Below are positions 8,510 through 18,815 of a DNA stretch of 64,000 nucleotides, piece after piece. Position numbers and translations under genes: made by a program. The notes under the pieces were generated by a model. The model made no database searches. It was not told the origin of the DNA and saw nothing but the letters and a program-made list of their open reading frames with translations. This DNA comes from an uncultured Mesonia sp. (GTDB taxonomy: Bacteria; Bacteroidota; Bacteroidia; Flavobacteriales; Flavobacteriaceae): contig CANMOY010000003.1 in assembly GCA_947499595.1 (NCBI GenBank), positions 186,001 through 250,000 of the forward strand, read 5' to 3'. Numbering within the stretch: position 1 is the first letter of the stretch; each line of letters opens with the position of its first letter.

Positions 8510-9202
8510 ATGTCTAATAAACCTTCTTTAGCTTTTTTATCATCACTTACTACAGGTTTTACCCCGGTAATAAAAGGCTTTTCACATCAGACTTATATTC
8601 CTTTAGACCTTTCAATTCATCAAAACTTGTTGAGTACTTCAGTTTTGTTTAACCCTGTACAAATGCAAGAACGTTTGACCCAATGGTTGCAAATAAAAGG
8701 AGCTCAAGTCGCTTTTGGCGGATATATGGAATTGCGTAAAATTTATGATCGGAGTATGCATTTTTTGACAGATGAAGCACAAAAGAGAAATTTACACCTG
8801 GGGGTTGATTTTTGGGCACCTGCAGAAACACCTGTTGTGGCTCCCATAGCCGGTCGTGTGCACAGTTTAGCAAACAATGAAGGATACGGAAATTATGGTC
8901 CAACACTACTATTAGAACATCAAATAAATGGGTATCAATTCTTCAGTTTATACGGTCATTTGAGTTTATCCAGTCTTTCGCTATTACAACAGGGCGACCT
9001 TGTAAAAGCAGGAGATACTATTGGTTTTTTGGGAGATGCAATGGTAAATGGTGATTACGCGCCGCATCTACATTTCCAGTTAATTTTAGATCTTGAAAGT
9101 TATGTAGGCGATTATCCTGGCGTGGCAAGGGCTTTAGAAAAGCCTTATTACTTGAAAAATTGTCCCGACCCTAATTTACTTTTGAAATACAAATCCGCGT
9201 AA
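8510..9202 (+). CDS. M23/LytM-family peptidase domain protein
   Basis: A 230-residue protein with the complete M23 zinc site: HLGVD (H96, D100), YGHL (H150) and HLHFQ (H186, H188). These are lysostaphin-type endopeptidases that cut peptide cross-links in cell walls. Unusually, no signal peptide or membrane helix is visible, so the protein may be cytoplasmic or exported by an unrecognised route. The N-terminal 80 residues form a family-specific lead domain. The ATG directly follows the T-tract of a terminator hairpin. It converges with the DUF4199 gene, with 1 bp between stop codons. Confidence 0.83.
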   Translation: MSNKPSLAFLSSLTTGFTPVIKGFSHQTYIPLDLSIHQNLLSTSVLFNPVQMQERLTQWLQIKGAQVAFGGYMELRKIYDRSMHFLTDEAQKRNLHLGVDFWAPAETPVVAPIAGRVHSLANNEGYGNYGPTLLLEHQINGYQFFSLYGHLSLSSLSLLQQGDLVKAGDTIGFLGDAMVNGDYAPHLHFQLILDLESYVGDYPGVARALEKPYYLKNCPDPNLLLKYKSA

Positions 9203-9203
9203 G

Positions 9204-9680
9204 CTACTTTTTCTTGACAAAAAGCGCCACTAAAGCAGAAGTCACAATACCCATGGCCAAGGCAAAGAATATAGATTGTATGATATAGCTGCGCATACTA
9301 AAATATTGCTTGGCTAAATCTGGATTCATATTACGTTGCTCGATGGCGTATTCGGTGGCATTTTTAAAATAATCGGGAGTTATAAAGGTGGCTCCGATAT
9401 ATTGTACTAGTGGGGATAGAAGCGCAACTATTGCCGATAAGACGGCACCAGATACCACGGCTTGAGACCAAGTGATCTGGCCGTTGTAAAACCATTCTCT
9501 TTTTTGTCGCAAAGCCAAATAATACAACAAAATATAAGGTATAGCGATTAAGTTGGTGTAAATGGGATGTAAATCGATATGCTGGTCGTGAAGCCCTACA
9601 CCTTTTTCTATACTTAACCAGAATAATGTTAGAATACTAAAGTAAATGGCCCATTTAAATTCTATTTTAAAATTTTTCAT
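9204..9680 (-). CDS. DUF4199 integral membrane protein
   Basis: A 158-residue protein with four hydrophobic segments: about 10-27, 40-57, 70-95 and 133-155. The order and the polar loop with TPDYFKNATEYA match the DUF4199 family, which is nearly confined to Bacteroidota. The function is unknown. It is a monocistronic gene converging on the M23 peptidase gene. A long hairpin lies between its 5' end and the end of secA. Confidence 0.78.
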   Translation of the reverse strand: MKNFKIEFKWAIYFSILTLFWLSIEKGVGLHDQHIDLHPIYTNLIAIPYILLYYLALRQKREWFYNGQITWSQAVVSGAVLSAIVALLSPLVQYIGATFITPDYFKNATEYAIEQRNMNPDLAKQYFSMRSYIIQSIFFALAMGIVTSALVALFVKKK

Positions 9681-9721
9681 GCGAGTTGCTCTGTTGACTT
9701 ATTGTATGAAGTAAAAATACA

Positions 9722-9779
9722 AAAAGCGGTCTTATCAAAAAAAGTTATAAAGAAGACTTTTAAGGTATAAGACCGCTTT
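9722..9779. terminator. Hairpin downstream of secA
   Basis: AAAGCGGTCTTAT (9723-9735) and ATAAGACCGCTTT (9767-9779) form a perfect 13-bp stem with a ~31-nt loop. Short T-runs lie beyond both arms. It sits just past the secA stop on the minus strand, so it is the likely secA terminator. The loop is longer than usual. Confidence 0.6.
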
Positions 9780-9800
9780 GTTTTTAAAAGGTATGGTGTT

Positions 9801-12800
9801 TTAGTGTTTAGTTAAAACCCATTGCCCTTTTTCTAATAAGGGGATCGCTTGTTTGTATTTTAAAGTTTTGCTTTCTCCAGTGGCAACATTGCGAATAGTT
9901 ACCTTGTCATTGCGACCGATTTTAGGTTGTTCACGAACAATGGTTTCGGTTACTTGTGGTTGTTGTGAGGCTTGTTGACCCGCGGCTCTGTTTTGAGCAG
10001 CACGCTCATCCATATTAGGGATTTCCTCTTTAGAAGTCTCTAGATTTTCTTTAGGTCTTTGCTCACGAGCTTCTTGTATATTGGTTTCTTGCTGAGGTAT
10101 TTCTCCTTTAAACAAGAAAGAAATCACCTCTTTATTTACCTCGTCTAGCATTGCTTTAAACAATTCAAACGCCTCAAATTTATAAATAAGCAAGGGGTCT
10201 TTTTGTTCGTGAACCGCAAGTTGTACACTTTGCTTTAATTCATCCATTTTACGCAAATGGGTTTTCCAAGCATCATCGATAATAGCCAAAGTGATATTTT
10301 TCTCGAAATCTTGAACCAATTGTTTACCTTCGGTTTCATAAGCCATTTTTAAATTGGTGGCAACCTGTAAGGTTTTTTGACCATCAGAGAAAGGTACTCC
10401 AATACGCTCAAAACGATCACCTTGGGTTTCAAAAATTTGTTTTATTACAGGATAAGCTCTTTCTGCATTAGCCCGCATACGCTCTTCGTAATTGGCATAA
10501 GCAGCTTTATAAACTTTACCCGCTAACTCTTGTGGCTTTAGTTTTTCAAAAGTTTTTTCATCTACAGGAGAATCCATAGAGAAATAACGAATCAACTCAA
10601 ATTCAAAGTTTTTAAAATCAGCAGCATTTTTGTTGGTTTCGGTAATCGATTCCGATAGATCGAAAATCATATTGGCCAAATCAACACGTAAACGCTCCCC
10701 GAATAGAGCGTGGTATCTACGCTTGTAAATTACTTCACGCTGCGCATTCATCACATCATCATATTCTAACAAGCGCTTTCTTACACCAAAATTGTTTTCC
10801 TCTACTTTTTTCTGGGCGCGTTCTATAGATTTAGAAATCATACCATGTTGTATCACCTCACCTTCTTCAAGCCCCATGCGGTCCATTAATTTAGCAATAC
10901 GTTCACTACCAAATAGGCGCATTAAGTTATCTTCTAAAGAAACGTAGAATTGTGAGCTACCTGGATCTCCTTGACGACCAGCACGACCTCTTAACTGTCT
11001 GTCTACTCGTCTCGAATCGTGGCGTTCGGTACCAATAATGGCCAAACCACCAGCTTCTTTCACTTCTTTACTCAGTTTAATATCGGTACCACGACCAGCC
11101 ATATTGGTTGCAATGGTTACCACTCCAGCTTTACCCGCTTCTTCTACAATATCTGCTTCTTTCTTGTGTAATTTTGCATTCAATACATTATGCGGCACAT
11201 TTCTTATTTTAAGCATACGGCTAAGCAGCTCTGAAATATCTACCGAGGTTGTACCTATAAGTACGGGGCGTCCTGCTTGAGATAATTTGGTTACCTCCTC
11301 AATAACTGCATTGTATTTTTCGCGTTTGGTTTTGTATACCAAATCGTCTTTATCTTTACGTGCAATAGGGCGGTTGGTAGGTATCTCAACAACATCTAAT
11401 TCATAAATTTCCCAGAATTCGCCCGCCTCGGTTACCGCTGTACCAGTCATACCCGATAACTTGCCGTACATTCTAAAGTAATTTTGTAAGGTTACGGTAG
11501 CAAAGGTTTGCGTGGCATCTTCAATCTTTACATTCTCCTTGGCCTCAATAGCTTGGTGTAACCCGTCGCTATATCTACGTCCATCCATAATACGCCCTGT
11601 CTGCTCATCTACGATCTTCACCTTATTGTCCATCACCACATACTCGGTATCTTTTTCAAAAAGCGTATAGGCTTTTAAAAGTTGGCGCAGGGTGTGAATT
11701 CTTTCGCTTTTTACACTATAATCTCTAAAGAGTTCTTCTTTTAAAGCAGCTTCTTCTTCTTTAGGTAGGTTTTTTTGCTCAATTTTAGAGATTTCCATAC
11801 CAATCTCGGGCATCACAAAAAAGTTAGGATCTTCTTTACCCGATAAAAACTCAACCCCCTTATCGGTTAAGTCAATTTGGTTGTTTTTTTCTTCAATCAC
11901 AAAATACAACTCAGCGTCTACCTTTGGCATCTCGCGGTTGTTGTCTTGCATATAGTGATTTTCGGTTTTTTGCAGCAATTGCTTAATACCTTCTTCACTT
12001 AAAAATTTGATTAATGCTTTGTTTTTAGGTAATCCGCGGAAAACGCGAAGCAATAAAAATCCACCTTGTTTGGTATCTCCTGCAACGATGAGCTTTTTGG
12101 CTTCTGCCAATACGCCAACTAGATACTTGCGCTGAACTTCAACTATTTTACTGATTTGAGGTTTTAGCGCATCAAATTCGTGCACATCTCCTTTAGGCAC
12201 CGGTCCCGAAATAATAAGTGGAGTTCGAGCATCATCAATCAATACCGAATCGACCTCATCTACAATGGCATAGTTATGCTTACGCTGAACTAAATCATTA
12301 GGCGAGTGACTCATATTATCACGCAGGTAGTCAAAACCAAACTCGTTGTTGGTACCATAGGTAATATCGGCATTATAAGCTTTTCTTCTAGCTTCAGAAT
12401 TAGGTTTATGATAATCGATACAATCTACCGTAAGCCCATGGAATTGGAAAATCGGGGCCATCCAAGCGCTATCTCGTTTGGCCAAGTAATCGTTTACCGT
12501 TACCAAGTGTACACCCTTTCCGGTTAATGCATTAAGGTATACCGGTAGGGTTGCCACTAAGGTTTTCCCTTCACCCGTTTGCATTTCGGCAATTTTACCT
12601 TGGTGCATGGCGATACCACCAATCAACTGCACGTCGTAATGAATCATATCCCACTGCACTTCTTTACCGGCGGCATCCCATCGGTTTAACCAAATGGCTT
12701 TATCTTCACCCTCTAGACTTACATAGTCTTTGCTGGCCGAAAGTTCGCGATCATAGGCGGTGGCAGTTACCTCTAAACGCTCGTTATGGCAAAAGCGTTT

Positions 12801-13160
12801 GGCGGTTTCTTTAACCGTTGCAAAAGCTTCTGGTAATATATCATTTAAAACCTGCTCAGAAACCGTATAAACTTCTTTCTCAAGGCTGTCTATTTTGTTG
12901 TAATGATCTTCTTTGAGGTTGATGTCTTCTTCTTGACTAGCTTTTTCTTTTAAAGCTGCAATTTCTTCGGTTAAATTTTGGGTAGCCGATTTTATTTTAG
13001 CTTTAAAATCGCTTGTTTTCTGCCTTAATTGATCGAGGCTAAGTTGTTCAAAGTCTTTTTCTAAAGCTTTGATTTTTTCTACAATAGGTTTGATGGCTTT
13101 GATGTCTTTTTCAGACTTGTCGCCAATAAATACTTTTAATACCGAGTCTAAAAACCCCAT
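9801..13160 (-). CDS. secA: Preprotein translocase ATPase SecA
   Basis: This 1119-residue motor ATPase drives unfolded preproteins through SecYEG. It shows Walker A MQTGEGKT (193-200), DEVDS (301-305), the preprotein-binding domain, [10 protein letters not shown] and [11 protein letters not shown] of the second RecA fold, and the helical scaffold. An insertion of about 120 residues follows ISGPVPKGD (near 325), as is usual in Bacteroidota. The tail keeps GRND but then lacks the Cys-rich zinc motif found in E. coli SecA, reading [20 protein letters not shown] instead. The gene follows the DUF2795 gene on the same strand, separated by a terminator-like hairpin, so it may also have its own promoter, which I could not identify. 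Confidence 0.98.
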   Translation of the reverse strand: MGFLDSVLKVFIGDKSEKDIKAIKPIVEKIKALEKDFEQLSLDQLRQKTSDFKAKIKSATQNLTEEIAALKEKASQEEDINLKEDHYNKIDSLEKEVYTVSEQVLNDILPEAFATVKETAKRFCHNERLEVTATAYDRELSASKDYVSLEGEDKAIWLNRWDAAGKEVQWDMIHYDVQLIGGIAMHQGKIAEMQTGEGKTLVATLPVYLNALTGKGVHLVTVNDYLAKRDSAWMAPIFQFHGLTVDCIDYHKPNSEARRKAYNADITYGTNNEFGFDYLRDNMSHSPNDLVQRKHNYAIVDEVDSVLIDDARTPLIISGPVPKGDVHEFDALKPQISKIVEVQRKYLVGVLAEAKKLIVAGDTKQGGFLLLRVFRGLPKNKALIKFLSEEGIKQLLQKTENHYMQDNNREMPKVDAELYFVIEEKNNQIDLTDKGVEFLSGKEDPNFFVMPEIGMEISKIEQKNLPKEEEAALKEELFRDYSVKSERIHTLRQLLKAYTLFEKDTEYVVMDNKVKIVDEQTGRIMDGRRYSDGLHQAIEAKENVKIEDATQTFATVTLQNYFRMYGKLSGMTGTAVTEAGEFWEIYELDVVEIPTNRPIARKDKDDLVYKTKREKYNAVIEEVTKLSQAGRPVLIGTTSVDISELLSRMLKIRNVPHNVLNAKLHKKEADIVEEAGKAGVVTIATNMAGRGTDIKLSKEVKEAGGLAIIGTERHDSRRVDRQLRGRAGRQGDPGSSQFYVSLEDNLMRLFGSERIAKLMDRMGLEEGEVIQHGMISKSIERAQKKVEENNFGVRKRLLEYDDVMNAQREVIYKRRYHALFGERLRVDLANMIFDLSESITETNKNAADFKNFEFELIRYFSMDSPVDEKTFEKLKPQELAGKVYKAAYANYEERMRANAERAYPVIKQIFETQGDRFERIGVPFSDGQKTLQVATNLKMAYETEGKQLVQDFEKNITLAIIDDAWKTHLRKMDELKQSVQLAVHEQKDPLLIYKFEAFELFKAMLDEVNKEVISFLFKGEIPQQETNIQEAREQRPKENLETSKEEIPNMDERAAQNRAAGQQASQQPQVTETIVREQPKIGRNDKVTIRNVATGESKTLKYKQAIPLLEKGQWVLTKH

Positions 13161-13199
13161 AACTTGTAATTGTTTTTATAAGTGTCAAATGTAAGCAAA

Positions 13200-13226
13200 A
13201 AAAAAGCCTCACAGGGAGACTTTTTT
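13200..13226 (-). terminator. Terminator after the DUF2795 gene
   Basis: On the minus strand, AAAAAAGTCTC-cctgt-GAGGCTTTTTT forms an 11-bp stem with one G.U pair, followed by a run of T. It would end or attenuate transcription entering secA. Confidence 0.7.
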
Positions 13227-13245
13227 CTAGTTATTTTGCTGATTT

Positions 13246-13467
13246 TTAATATTCATCTTCGTTCCAAAGGTAATCTTCATCGGTGGGGTAATCTGGCCAA
13301 ATTTCCTCTATTGAATCATAAGAATCACCTTCATCTTCTATAGATTGTAAATTTTCAACCACCTCTAAAGGAGCTCCCGTTCTAATAGCATAATCTATCA
13401 ATTCATCTTTGGTTGCCGGCCAAGGGGCATCACTTAAGTAGGATGCTAATTCTAAAGTCCAATACAT
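13246..13467 (-). CDS. DUF2795 domain protein
   Basis: A 73-residue acidic protein. Residues 1-48 match DUF2795 (MYWTLELASYLSDAPWPATK, then DELIDYAIRTGAPLEVVENL), a small helical domain, followed by a very acidic Tyr/Asp/Glu tail. In flavobacterial genomes this gene is regularly found just upstream of secA, but I know no demonstrated role. It has a near-ideal promoter (TTG-N19-TATTTTTG) 24 nt upstream and a terminator after the stop, so it can be a single-gene unit. Confidence 0.85.
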   Translation of the reverse strand: MYWTLELASYLSDAPWPATKDELIDYAIRTGAPLEVVENLQSIEDEGDSYDSIEEIWPDYPTDEDYLWNEDEY

Positions 13468-13490
13468 CTGATACTCGTGTTTAATTTCTG

Positions 13491-13520
13491 CAAAAATAAA
13501 TTTTTAATTGAATAATCCAA
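13491..13520 (-). promoter_or_regulatory. Promoter of the DUF2795 gene (TTG-N19-TATTTTTG)
   Basis: Read on the minus strand, TTG (13520-13518) is followed after 19 nt by TATTTTTG (13498-13491), an exact TAnnTTTG box at consensus spacing. The gene's ATG is 24 nt downstream. Confidence 0.8.
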
Positions 13521-13591
13521 GAAAAAAATCTATTATTTTATTTTTTTGATTTATAAGAACTTGTGCTTCACAAATAAAGCTGGTTGTAAGC

Positions 13592-14170
13592 TTAATTTTC
13601 ATCCTTCTTTGGAATCCACTTTATTTCGTCTACACCTAGATCATTTGTCAATTTTCGTGCCAGCACAAAAAGATAATCCGATAATCTATTCAAATAACTT
13701 AAAATACTCGGATCAAAAGGTTCGAGTTCGTTTAAAGCGGCAGCCATGCGCTCGGCACGTCGGCAAACACAGCGTGCGATATGACAATATGACACGGTAG
13801 TATGGCCCCCTGGTAAAATGAAATGCGTCATCTGCGGGAGACGCTCATTCATCTGATCGATGCGTTCTTCTAAAAAGCTTATCTCTTGATCGTTGACTTT
13901 TTTGATGGCTAAACGCTCTTTGCCGTTTTTTAACTGGGCTTTTTGCGGATCGGTGGCTAATTCCGCGCCAAGCGTAAATAAATGATGCTGTATGGCAAAT
14001 AGATCTTGTTTTGTATCCTGGTCGATATCTTGATCTTTGATTAAACCAATTTGGGCATTAAGTTCATCTACACTGCCGTAACTTTCTATGCGAATATGAT
14101 GTTTGGGTACACGTGTTCCGCCAAATAGGGCAGTAGTACCTTGATCTCCTGTCTTGGTGTAAATTTTCAT
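13592..14170 (-). CDS. PduO-type cob(I)alamin adenosyltransferase
   Basis: A 192-residue trimeric-type enzyme that transfers the 5'-deoxyadenosyl group of ATP to cob(I)alamin, producing adenosylcobalamin. It shows the N-terminal ATP motif KIYTKTGDQGTTALFGG, the SYGSVDELNAQIGL segment, and the helical substrate motif ARCVCRRAERM near residue 130. The length is typical. Functionally it pairs with the MeaB chaperone encoded 9 kb away. It precedes the DUF2795 gene on the same strand by 124 bp, with an independent promoter between them, so it is probably transcribed alone. Confidence 0.93.
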   Translation of the reverse strand: MKIYTKTGDQGTTALFGGTRVPKHHIRIESYGSVDELNAQIGLIKDQDIDQDTKQDLFAIQHHLFTLGAELATDPQKAQLKNGKERLAIKKVNDQEISFLEERIDQMNERLPQMTHFILPGGHTTVSYCHIARCVCRRAERMAAALNELEPFDPSILSYLNRLSDYLFVLARKLTNDLGVDEIKWIPKKDEN

Positions 14171-14321
14171 TTTCTTTTTTTGCCTACAAAGTAAGAAAGA
14201 AAAAGATAAATGTAGAATTTTTATATAATCAATTTAAATGTATTGAGAGATGAAGCCAAAATTTTAAAGGATGCGAATGACTCGGTTCAAATTTGTAGCC
14301 TAAACCATTTATAGTAATTCC

Positions 14322-14507
14322 TTATGCATTCTCTTTTTCCTTTTCTTCTCTTTTGGCTTTTAAACGCTCTTTAAATGCTCGCGTATTTCTGGGTTTACGC
14401 TTGCTTTTGTTGCGGTTGTTATTAGCGATTACGGCCAGAAATAATACCACTAGACCACCAAAAACAAGTAAGATTTGTGTGAGCGGAGAGAGGTTCTCAA
14501 ATTGCAT
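14322..14507 (-). CDS. Small single-pass membrane protein
   Basis: A 61-residue protein with one helix (about 8-28, [20 protein letters not shown]) and a strongly basic then Glu/Lys-rich cytoplasmic tail ([20 protein letters not shown]). It overlaps the 3' end of the ABC transporter ATPase gene by 11 bp on the same strand, which indicates translational coupling and supports a real gene. It could be an accessory of that transporter, but no family is recognised. The 150 bp between it and the adenosyltransferase gene is AT-rich, with nothing recognisable. Confidence 0.6.
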   Translation of the reverse strand: MQFENLSPLTQILLVFGGLVVLFLAVIANNNRNKSKRKPRNTRAFKERLKAKREEKEKENA

Positions 14508-15201
14508 AGCTTTTTGGCTTTTGTTTGATATCGGTTTCTATAAGACCATCGCGCAGACGAATAACCCTATGCGCATGCGCTGCAATATCTTCTTCGTGAG
14601 TAACTAAAATCACGGTATTGCCTGCGGCATGAATTGCATCAAAAAGATGCATGATTTCTACAGAGGTTTTAGAATCGAGGTTTCCCGTAGGTTCATCGGC
14701 TAAGATAATAGAAGGCTTGTTTACCAAAGCACGTCCCACGGCTACTCTTTGGCGCTGTCCACCTGAAAGCTGATTGGGTTTATGGTCCATACGATCGCCC
14801 AAACCAACGTCTTGCAATACCTCGGCCGCTCGCTCGTTGCGTTCTTGTTTTGATTTGCCAGCATAAATCATAGGTAAAGCCACATTGTCTAAAGCTGTGG
14901 TTCGCGGAAGCAAATTAAAGGTTTGAAATACAAAACCGATTTCTTTATTTCTAATCTCTGCTAACTCATCATCGCTGAGCTGCGAAACATCTTGCCCGTT
15001 TAAAATGTACTTTCCGGCGGTAGGGGTATCTAAACAGCCTAACAAATTCATTAAAGTGGATTTTCCTGAACCAGACGGACCCATAATTGCAACGTATTCG
15101 CCTTTTTCAATAACCAGGTCTATGCCTTTTAAAACGTGTACGGTTTCTTGGCCAAGTTTAAAATCTCGGGTAATTTTAGTAATATCAATAACTTTATTCA
15201 T
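14497..15201 (-). CDS. ABC transporter ATP-binding protein, MacB/LolD type
   Basis: A 234-residue ATPase subunit, counted from the conserved start [10 protein letters not shown] at 15201; an in-frame ATG at 15234 would add 11 residues. It has Walker [29 protein letters not shown], Walker [12 protein letters not shown] and the switch His (VTHEED). The subfamily works with MacB/FtsX-like permeases in extruding lipoproteins, peptides or macrolides. No permease gene is adjacent: only a 61-residue membrane protein overlaps its 3' end. It lies downstream of a methyltransferase gene, separated by 43 bp from the chosen start. Confidence 0.9.
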   Translation of the reverse strand: MNKVIDITKITRDFKLGQETVHVLKGIDLVIEKGEYVAIMGPSGSGKSTLMNLLGCLDTPTAGKYILNGQDVSQLSDDELAEIRNKEIGFVFQTFNLLPRTTALDNVALPMIYAGKSKQERNERAAEVLQDVGLGDRMDHKPNQLSGGQRQRVAVGRALVNKPSIILADEPTGNLDSKTSVEIMHLFDAIHAAGNTVILVTHEEDIAAHAHRVIRLRDGLIETDIKQKPKSYAI

Positions 15202-15244
15202 ACTTCTGCTTTCTGTTTTATAAGACGTTAGCACGGCAGCTTTG

Positions 15245-16015
15245 TTACATGCGAATGGTAAATTCTTCTCGAGCTTGCTCGGCTCTAAAAAATACCAAGC
15301 CCCAATAAAAACAATCTATACTTACCCTTACCTCGGGATGCTTTTTAATCCGCTCCCAAGCGCGCTGCATACCAGCCGACCAGTAAATGTCGTCTATAAT
15401 AAATACACTGTCGTTGTGTTTATGCGCCAACAAGGTACAAAAATACGCGTAAGTAGCCTGCTCATCATGGTGCCCATCTATAAATGCCAAATCAATTTTA
15501 TCGGGTACTTGCTTTAAAGTATCTTTAAATAAGCCCAAATGCAACTGCCAATTGTTGCGTTGCATTTTTTGCATTTGGTTTTGGGCTAATTTTGCCGTGG
15601 CCTGGCAGGCTTCAAAGCTGTGTACTTGCGTGCCCGAATTAGCGGCCATCCCAATACTTCCCAAACCCAATGAAGTGCCCAATTCAACCGCTTGCTTGAT
15701 ATCAAAATAACGGCAAATTCTATAAAGCAGTTGACTGCGTTTAAGCGTACTACCCGCTTGCTTAGCAATAGCACTTATCTTTCTTTTTTTATTAGGCGAA
15801 AATACCCGTGATCCTGCACCAAAATCTTTTACCTCAATCGAATGGTGATTACTACGCATAGCTTTATGGTATGCCTTGATAAGCCGATAAGCCGCATAGT
15901 CTTTTTTGTCGTATAAACATCGGGTTACCCAATCGTACACAAAGGGAGAGTGTACCCCGTGGGCATTGGTGCTTTTTAACCAAAATCTAGGATATGATTT
16001 TAACAAGTGATTCAT
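15245..16015 (-). CDS. Class I SAM-dependent methyltransferase
   Basis: A 256-residue protein with a Rossmann methyltransferase core. [16 protein letters not shown] (about 114-129) is motif I, followed by [18 protein letters not shown], the acidic ribose-binding strand. [20 protein letters not shown] (about 175-194) resembles the metal/substrate site of O-methyltransferase-like families. No signal peptide is present. The acceptor is unknown. It sits 36 bp after the ABC-F gene and before the ABC ATPase gene on the same strand, likely one transcript. Confidence 0.82.
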   Translation of the reverse strand: MNHLLKSYPRFWLKSTNAHGVHSPFVYDWVTRCLYDKKDYAAYRLIKAYHKAMRSNHHSIEVKDFGAGSRVFSPNKKRKISAIAKQAGSTLKRSQLLYRICRYFDIKQAVELGTSLGLGSIGMAANSGTQVHSFEACQATAKLAQNQMQKMQRNNWQLHLGLFKDTLKQVPDKIDLAFIDGHHDEQATYAYFCTLLAHKHNDSVFIIDDIYWSAGMQRAWERIKKHPEVRVSIDCFYWGLVFFRAEQAREEFTIRM

Positions 16016-16051
16016 ATTCTATTTCTTTGTTTCCGCTTAAAGCGGATAGCT

Positions 16052-17911
16052 TTACTCCAGCTCCATACTCAGTTCAAACCAACGTTCGGTTTTTTCTTCC
16101 AATTCTTTTTCGAGCTGCTGCAGTGCAATAGATTTTTCTTTGATTTCTTCTTCGCTCAATTCTGTTAAAAAAGCCTGCTGCAACTGCTCTTTCTTTTTTT
16201 CTAATTGAGTGATTTCTTTTTCTAGACGCTTAAACAGCTTTTGATCGTTGTAAGATAATTTTTTAGCCTGCTTTTGTTCGGCATAAGCTGCTTTGGCGCT
16301 GGAGTCTTTATCTGGCGTTGGTTCTGGGGTGCTACTGCTCTCGTAAGTGCGGTAATCGGAGTAGTTGCCGGGAAAATCTTCGATTTTTCCGCCTCCCTTA
16401 AATACCAATAAATGATCTACAATTTTATCCATAAAGTAACGGTCGTGCGAAACTACAATCAAGCAACCCGGATAATCTAATAAAAAGCTTTCGAGCACAT
16501 TTAAGGTTACAATATCCAAATCATTGGTAGGCTCATCTAAAATCAAGAAATTAGGATTCTGTATGAGTACCGTACATAAATAAAGCCTTTTGCGCTCGCC
16601 TCCGCTTAATTTTTCTACATAGTCATACTGCTTTTTACGGTCGAATAAAAATCGCTCCAGCAATTGCGCTGCCGAAATTTGCCTTCCTTTTTTAAGCGGA
16701 ATGTAATCGCCAAACTCGCGTATCACATCGATTACCTTTTGACCTTCTTTTATGGCAATTCCCTTCTGGGTGTAATAGCCAAATTTTATAGTTTCTCCTA
16801 GTGTGATTTTTCCCGCATCGGGCTTTAAAGCGCCGGTAACGATATTTAAAAAGGTAGATTTTCCTGTTCCGTTTTTACCGATGATGCCTACACGCTCTCC
16901 TGGCTGAAAGTTGTAGCTAAACTGGTCTAGTAAAACTTTATCGTCATAGCTTTTACTCACCTTGTGTAACTCGACAATTTTATTACCCATACGCTCCATA
17001 TTTATTTCGAGCTGTACTTGGTGGTCTTTACGACGTTGATGCGCTCTAGCCTTGATGTCGCTAAAATCGGCGATACGCGATTTCGATTTGGTGGTACGGG
17101 CTTTGGGTTGACGCCGCATCCAATCCAATTCTTTTTTATACAACTGCTTGGCTTTATCGGTATTGGTTTCTTCTAGCGCCACTCGTGCCTCTTTTTTATC
17201 AAGGTAGTAGGAGTAATTGCCTTTGTAGGTATAGAGTTTTCCGTTTTCTAATTCTATGATTTCATTACACACACGTTCTAAGAAATAACGATCGTGGGTA
17301 ACCATAAACAGGGTGAAGTTTTCGCGCTTAAAAAAATCTTCTAACCACTCGATCATTTCTAGATCAAGGTGGTTGGTGGGCTCATCAAGAATCAATAAAT
17401 CGGGACGGTCTAATAGTACCGTCGCTAATGCCAATCGTTTTTTTTGGCCTCCACTCAGGCTAGCAACCGGCTGGTCTAAGCGGTCTAATTTAAGCTGAGA
17501 TAATATTTGCTTGTATTCGGTTTCAAAATCCCAAGCTTGTTGTGCCTCCATTTTTTCAAAGGCCGCTTGGTAAGCTTCGGTGTCTTCGGGGTTTTTTAAT
17601 GCTTTTTCATAAGCGGCGATAATCCGTAAAGTCTCGTTGTCACTGCTAAAAATTGTTTGCTCTACACTCAAGTTGGGGTCGAGTTGAGGTTCTTGAGGCA
17701 AAAATGCGGTTTTGATCGATTTTCTAAAAACCACCTGTCCCTCATCGGGTAGTTCTTGCTGCGATAAAATATTGAGCAAAGAGGTTTTTCCTGTTCCATT
17801 TTTAGCGATTAAGGCTATTTTTTGTCCTTGGTTAATGCCAAAAGAAAGTCCCGTAAACAAGACCCGCTCGCCAAAAGCCTTAGCAATATTTTCTATAGAA
17901 GCGTAATTCAA
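16052..17911 (-). CDS. ABC-F family ATPase (Uup-like)
   Basis: A 619-residue soluble protein with two ABC domains and no membrane segment. Walker A motifs are KNGTGKTS (near 36) and GKNGTGKST (near 345). The signatures are LSGGQKKR and LSGGERKR, and the Walker B motifs LLILDEPTNHLD and FLILDEPTNDLD. A basic linker lies between the domains. The C-terminal ~80 residues are a charged coiled coil, as in Uup. ABC-F proteins act on the ribosome to rescue stalled translation, and Uup also affects transposon precise excision. The gene is divergent from the Wza-like gene across 112 bp. Confidence 0.93.
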   Translation of the reverse strand: MNYASIENIAKAFGERVLFTGLSFGINQGQKIALIAKNGTGKTSLLNILSQQELPDEGQVVFRKSIKTAFLPQEPQLDPNLSVEQTIFSSDNETLRIIAAYEKALKNPEDTEAYQAAFEKMEAQQAWDFETEYKQILSQLKLDRLDQPVASLSGGQKKRLALATVLLDRPDLLILDEPTNHLDLEMIEWLEDFFKRENFTLFMVTHDRYFLERVCNEIIELENGKLYTYKGNYSYYLDKKEARVALEETNTDKAKQLYKKELDWMRRQPKARTTKSKSRIADFSDIKARAHQRRKDHQVQLEINMERMGNKIVELHKVSKSYDDKVLLDQFSYNFQPGERVGIIGKNGTGKSTFLNIVTGALKPDAGKITLGETIKFGYYTQKGIAIKEGQKVIDVIREFGDYIPLKKGRQISAAQLLERFLFDRKKQYDYVEKLSGGERKRLYLCTVLIQNPNFLILDEPTNDLDIVTLNVLESFLLDYPGCLIVVSHDRYFMDKIVDHLLVFKGGGKIEDFPGNYSDYRTYESSSTPEPTPDKDSSAKAAYAEQKQAKKLSYNDQKLFKRLEKEITQLEKKKEQLQQAFLTELSEEEIKEKSIALQQLEKELEEKTERWFELSMELE

Positions 17912-17989
17912 AACGTAAGATTTTTACACAAATAAACGAGAAATATTTGAGTTTACTTCTTTTGGGTTTTATTATTACTTGTTAAAACT

Positions 17990-17997
17990 TATATTTG
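17990..17997 (+). promoter_or_regulatory. -7 box (TATATTTG) for the polysaccharide export operon
   Basis: An exact TAnnTTTG match lies 26 nt before the ATG at 18024. A TTTG at 17961-17964 is 25 nt upstream, slightly far for a -33 element. Confidence 0.7.
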
Positions 17998-18023
17998 TGG
18001 CTTATACAGCCTAATTTACGCCT

Positions 18024-18815
18024 ATGAAATACAGCCAATTAATCGTCTTTATATTGCTAATACTAGGATTGAGTTCGTGTATCAGTACAGAACGATTAAC
18101 CTATTTGCAAGAAGAAAAAAGTCAAATAGACAGTTTGATGGCTGTGCGCAAGTTGCAACCGCCTTATCGCGTGCAAACCAATGATTTGTTGAGTATCCGT
18201 ATCAAGGCACTCGATCAAGAATTGGTGGCGATGTTTAACCCCATTAATGATAGCGAGATTTCGGCCACGGGCGAAGAGCGTTTGTATTACGATGGTTTTC
18301 GTGTAGATGATCACGGGAATATTCGCGTTCCTACTTTAGGTGAAGTAAATGTACTCGGCTATACATTGGCCGAGATTCGAGAGAAAATTGAGAAACGCTT
18401 GCTAGCCGATTATTTTAAAGAGGAGGCCAATATTTTTGTAACCGTAAAATTAGCTGGGGTGCGTTATACAACCATTGGTGAGATTGGTTCGGGTAGCCAG
18501 GTTATTTACAAAGATCAAGTTACCATTATGGAGGCCATTGCCAATGCAGGCGATATCGAAGTTACGGGAGACCGTACCGATGTGGTAATTTTACGTCAAT
18601 ACCCCGAAGGCCAAAAGGTACACCGCATCGACCTTACCAATCTCGATGCTATTCATTCTCCTTATTACTATATACAACCCAACGATTTGATTATTGTAAA
18701 ACCGCTGCCGCAAAAGAGTCTAGGCTTTGGGGCCAACGGTTTAGAAACCTTTAGCGCCATAGCTTCTGTGGTTACTTTGTTTACTTCGATCATTTTATTG
18801 TCAACGCGTTTATAG
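18024..18815 (+). CDS. Wza-like polysaccharide export outer-membrane lipoprotein
   Basis: A 263-residue protein with a lipoprotein signal (lipobox LSSC, Cys19). It has a poly_export domain (PPYRVQTNDLLSIRIKALDQ) and a following soluble ligand-binding-like beta-grasp domain (TIGEIGSGSQVIYKDQVTIM). The C-terminus ends with a hydrophobic helix, FSAIASVVTLFTSIILLST, like the membrane-spanning alpha-barrel helix of Wza. It forms the outer-membrane exit for capsule or exopolysaccharide. The stop is immediately followed by the ATG of the Wzc-like gene, so the two are an operon and the products a complex. Confidence 0.93.
   Translation: MKYSQLIVFILLILGLSSCISTERLTYLQEEKSQIDSLMAVRKLQPPYRVQTNDLLSIRIKALDQELVAMFNPINDSEISATGEERLYYDGFRVDDHGNIRVPTLGEVNVLGYTLAEIREKIEKRLLADYFKEEANIFVTVKLAGVRYTTIGEIGSGSQVIYKDQVTIMEAIANAGDIEVTGDRTDVVILRQYPEGQKVHRIDLTNLDAIHSPYYYIQPNDLIIVKPLPQKSLGFGANGLETFSAIASVVTLFTSIILLSTRL

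Noticed and set aside
13592-14321. Cobalamin riboswitch near the adenosyltransferase gene
   Set aside because: The 150-bp upstream region is AT-rich with no B12-box-like sequence or stem pattern that I can see.
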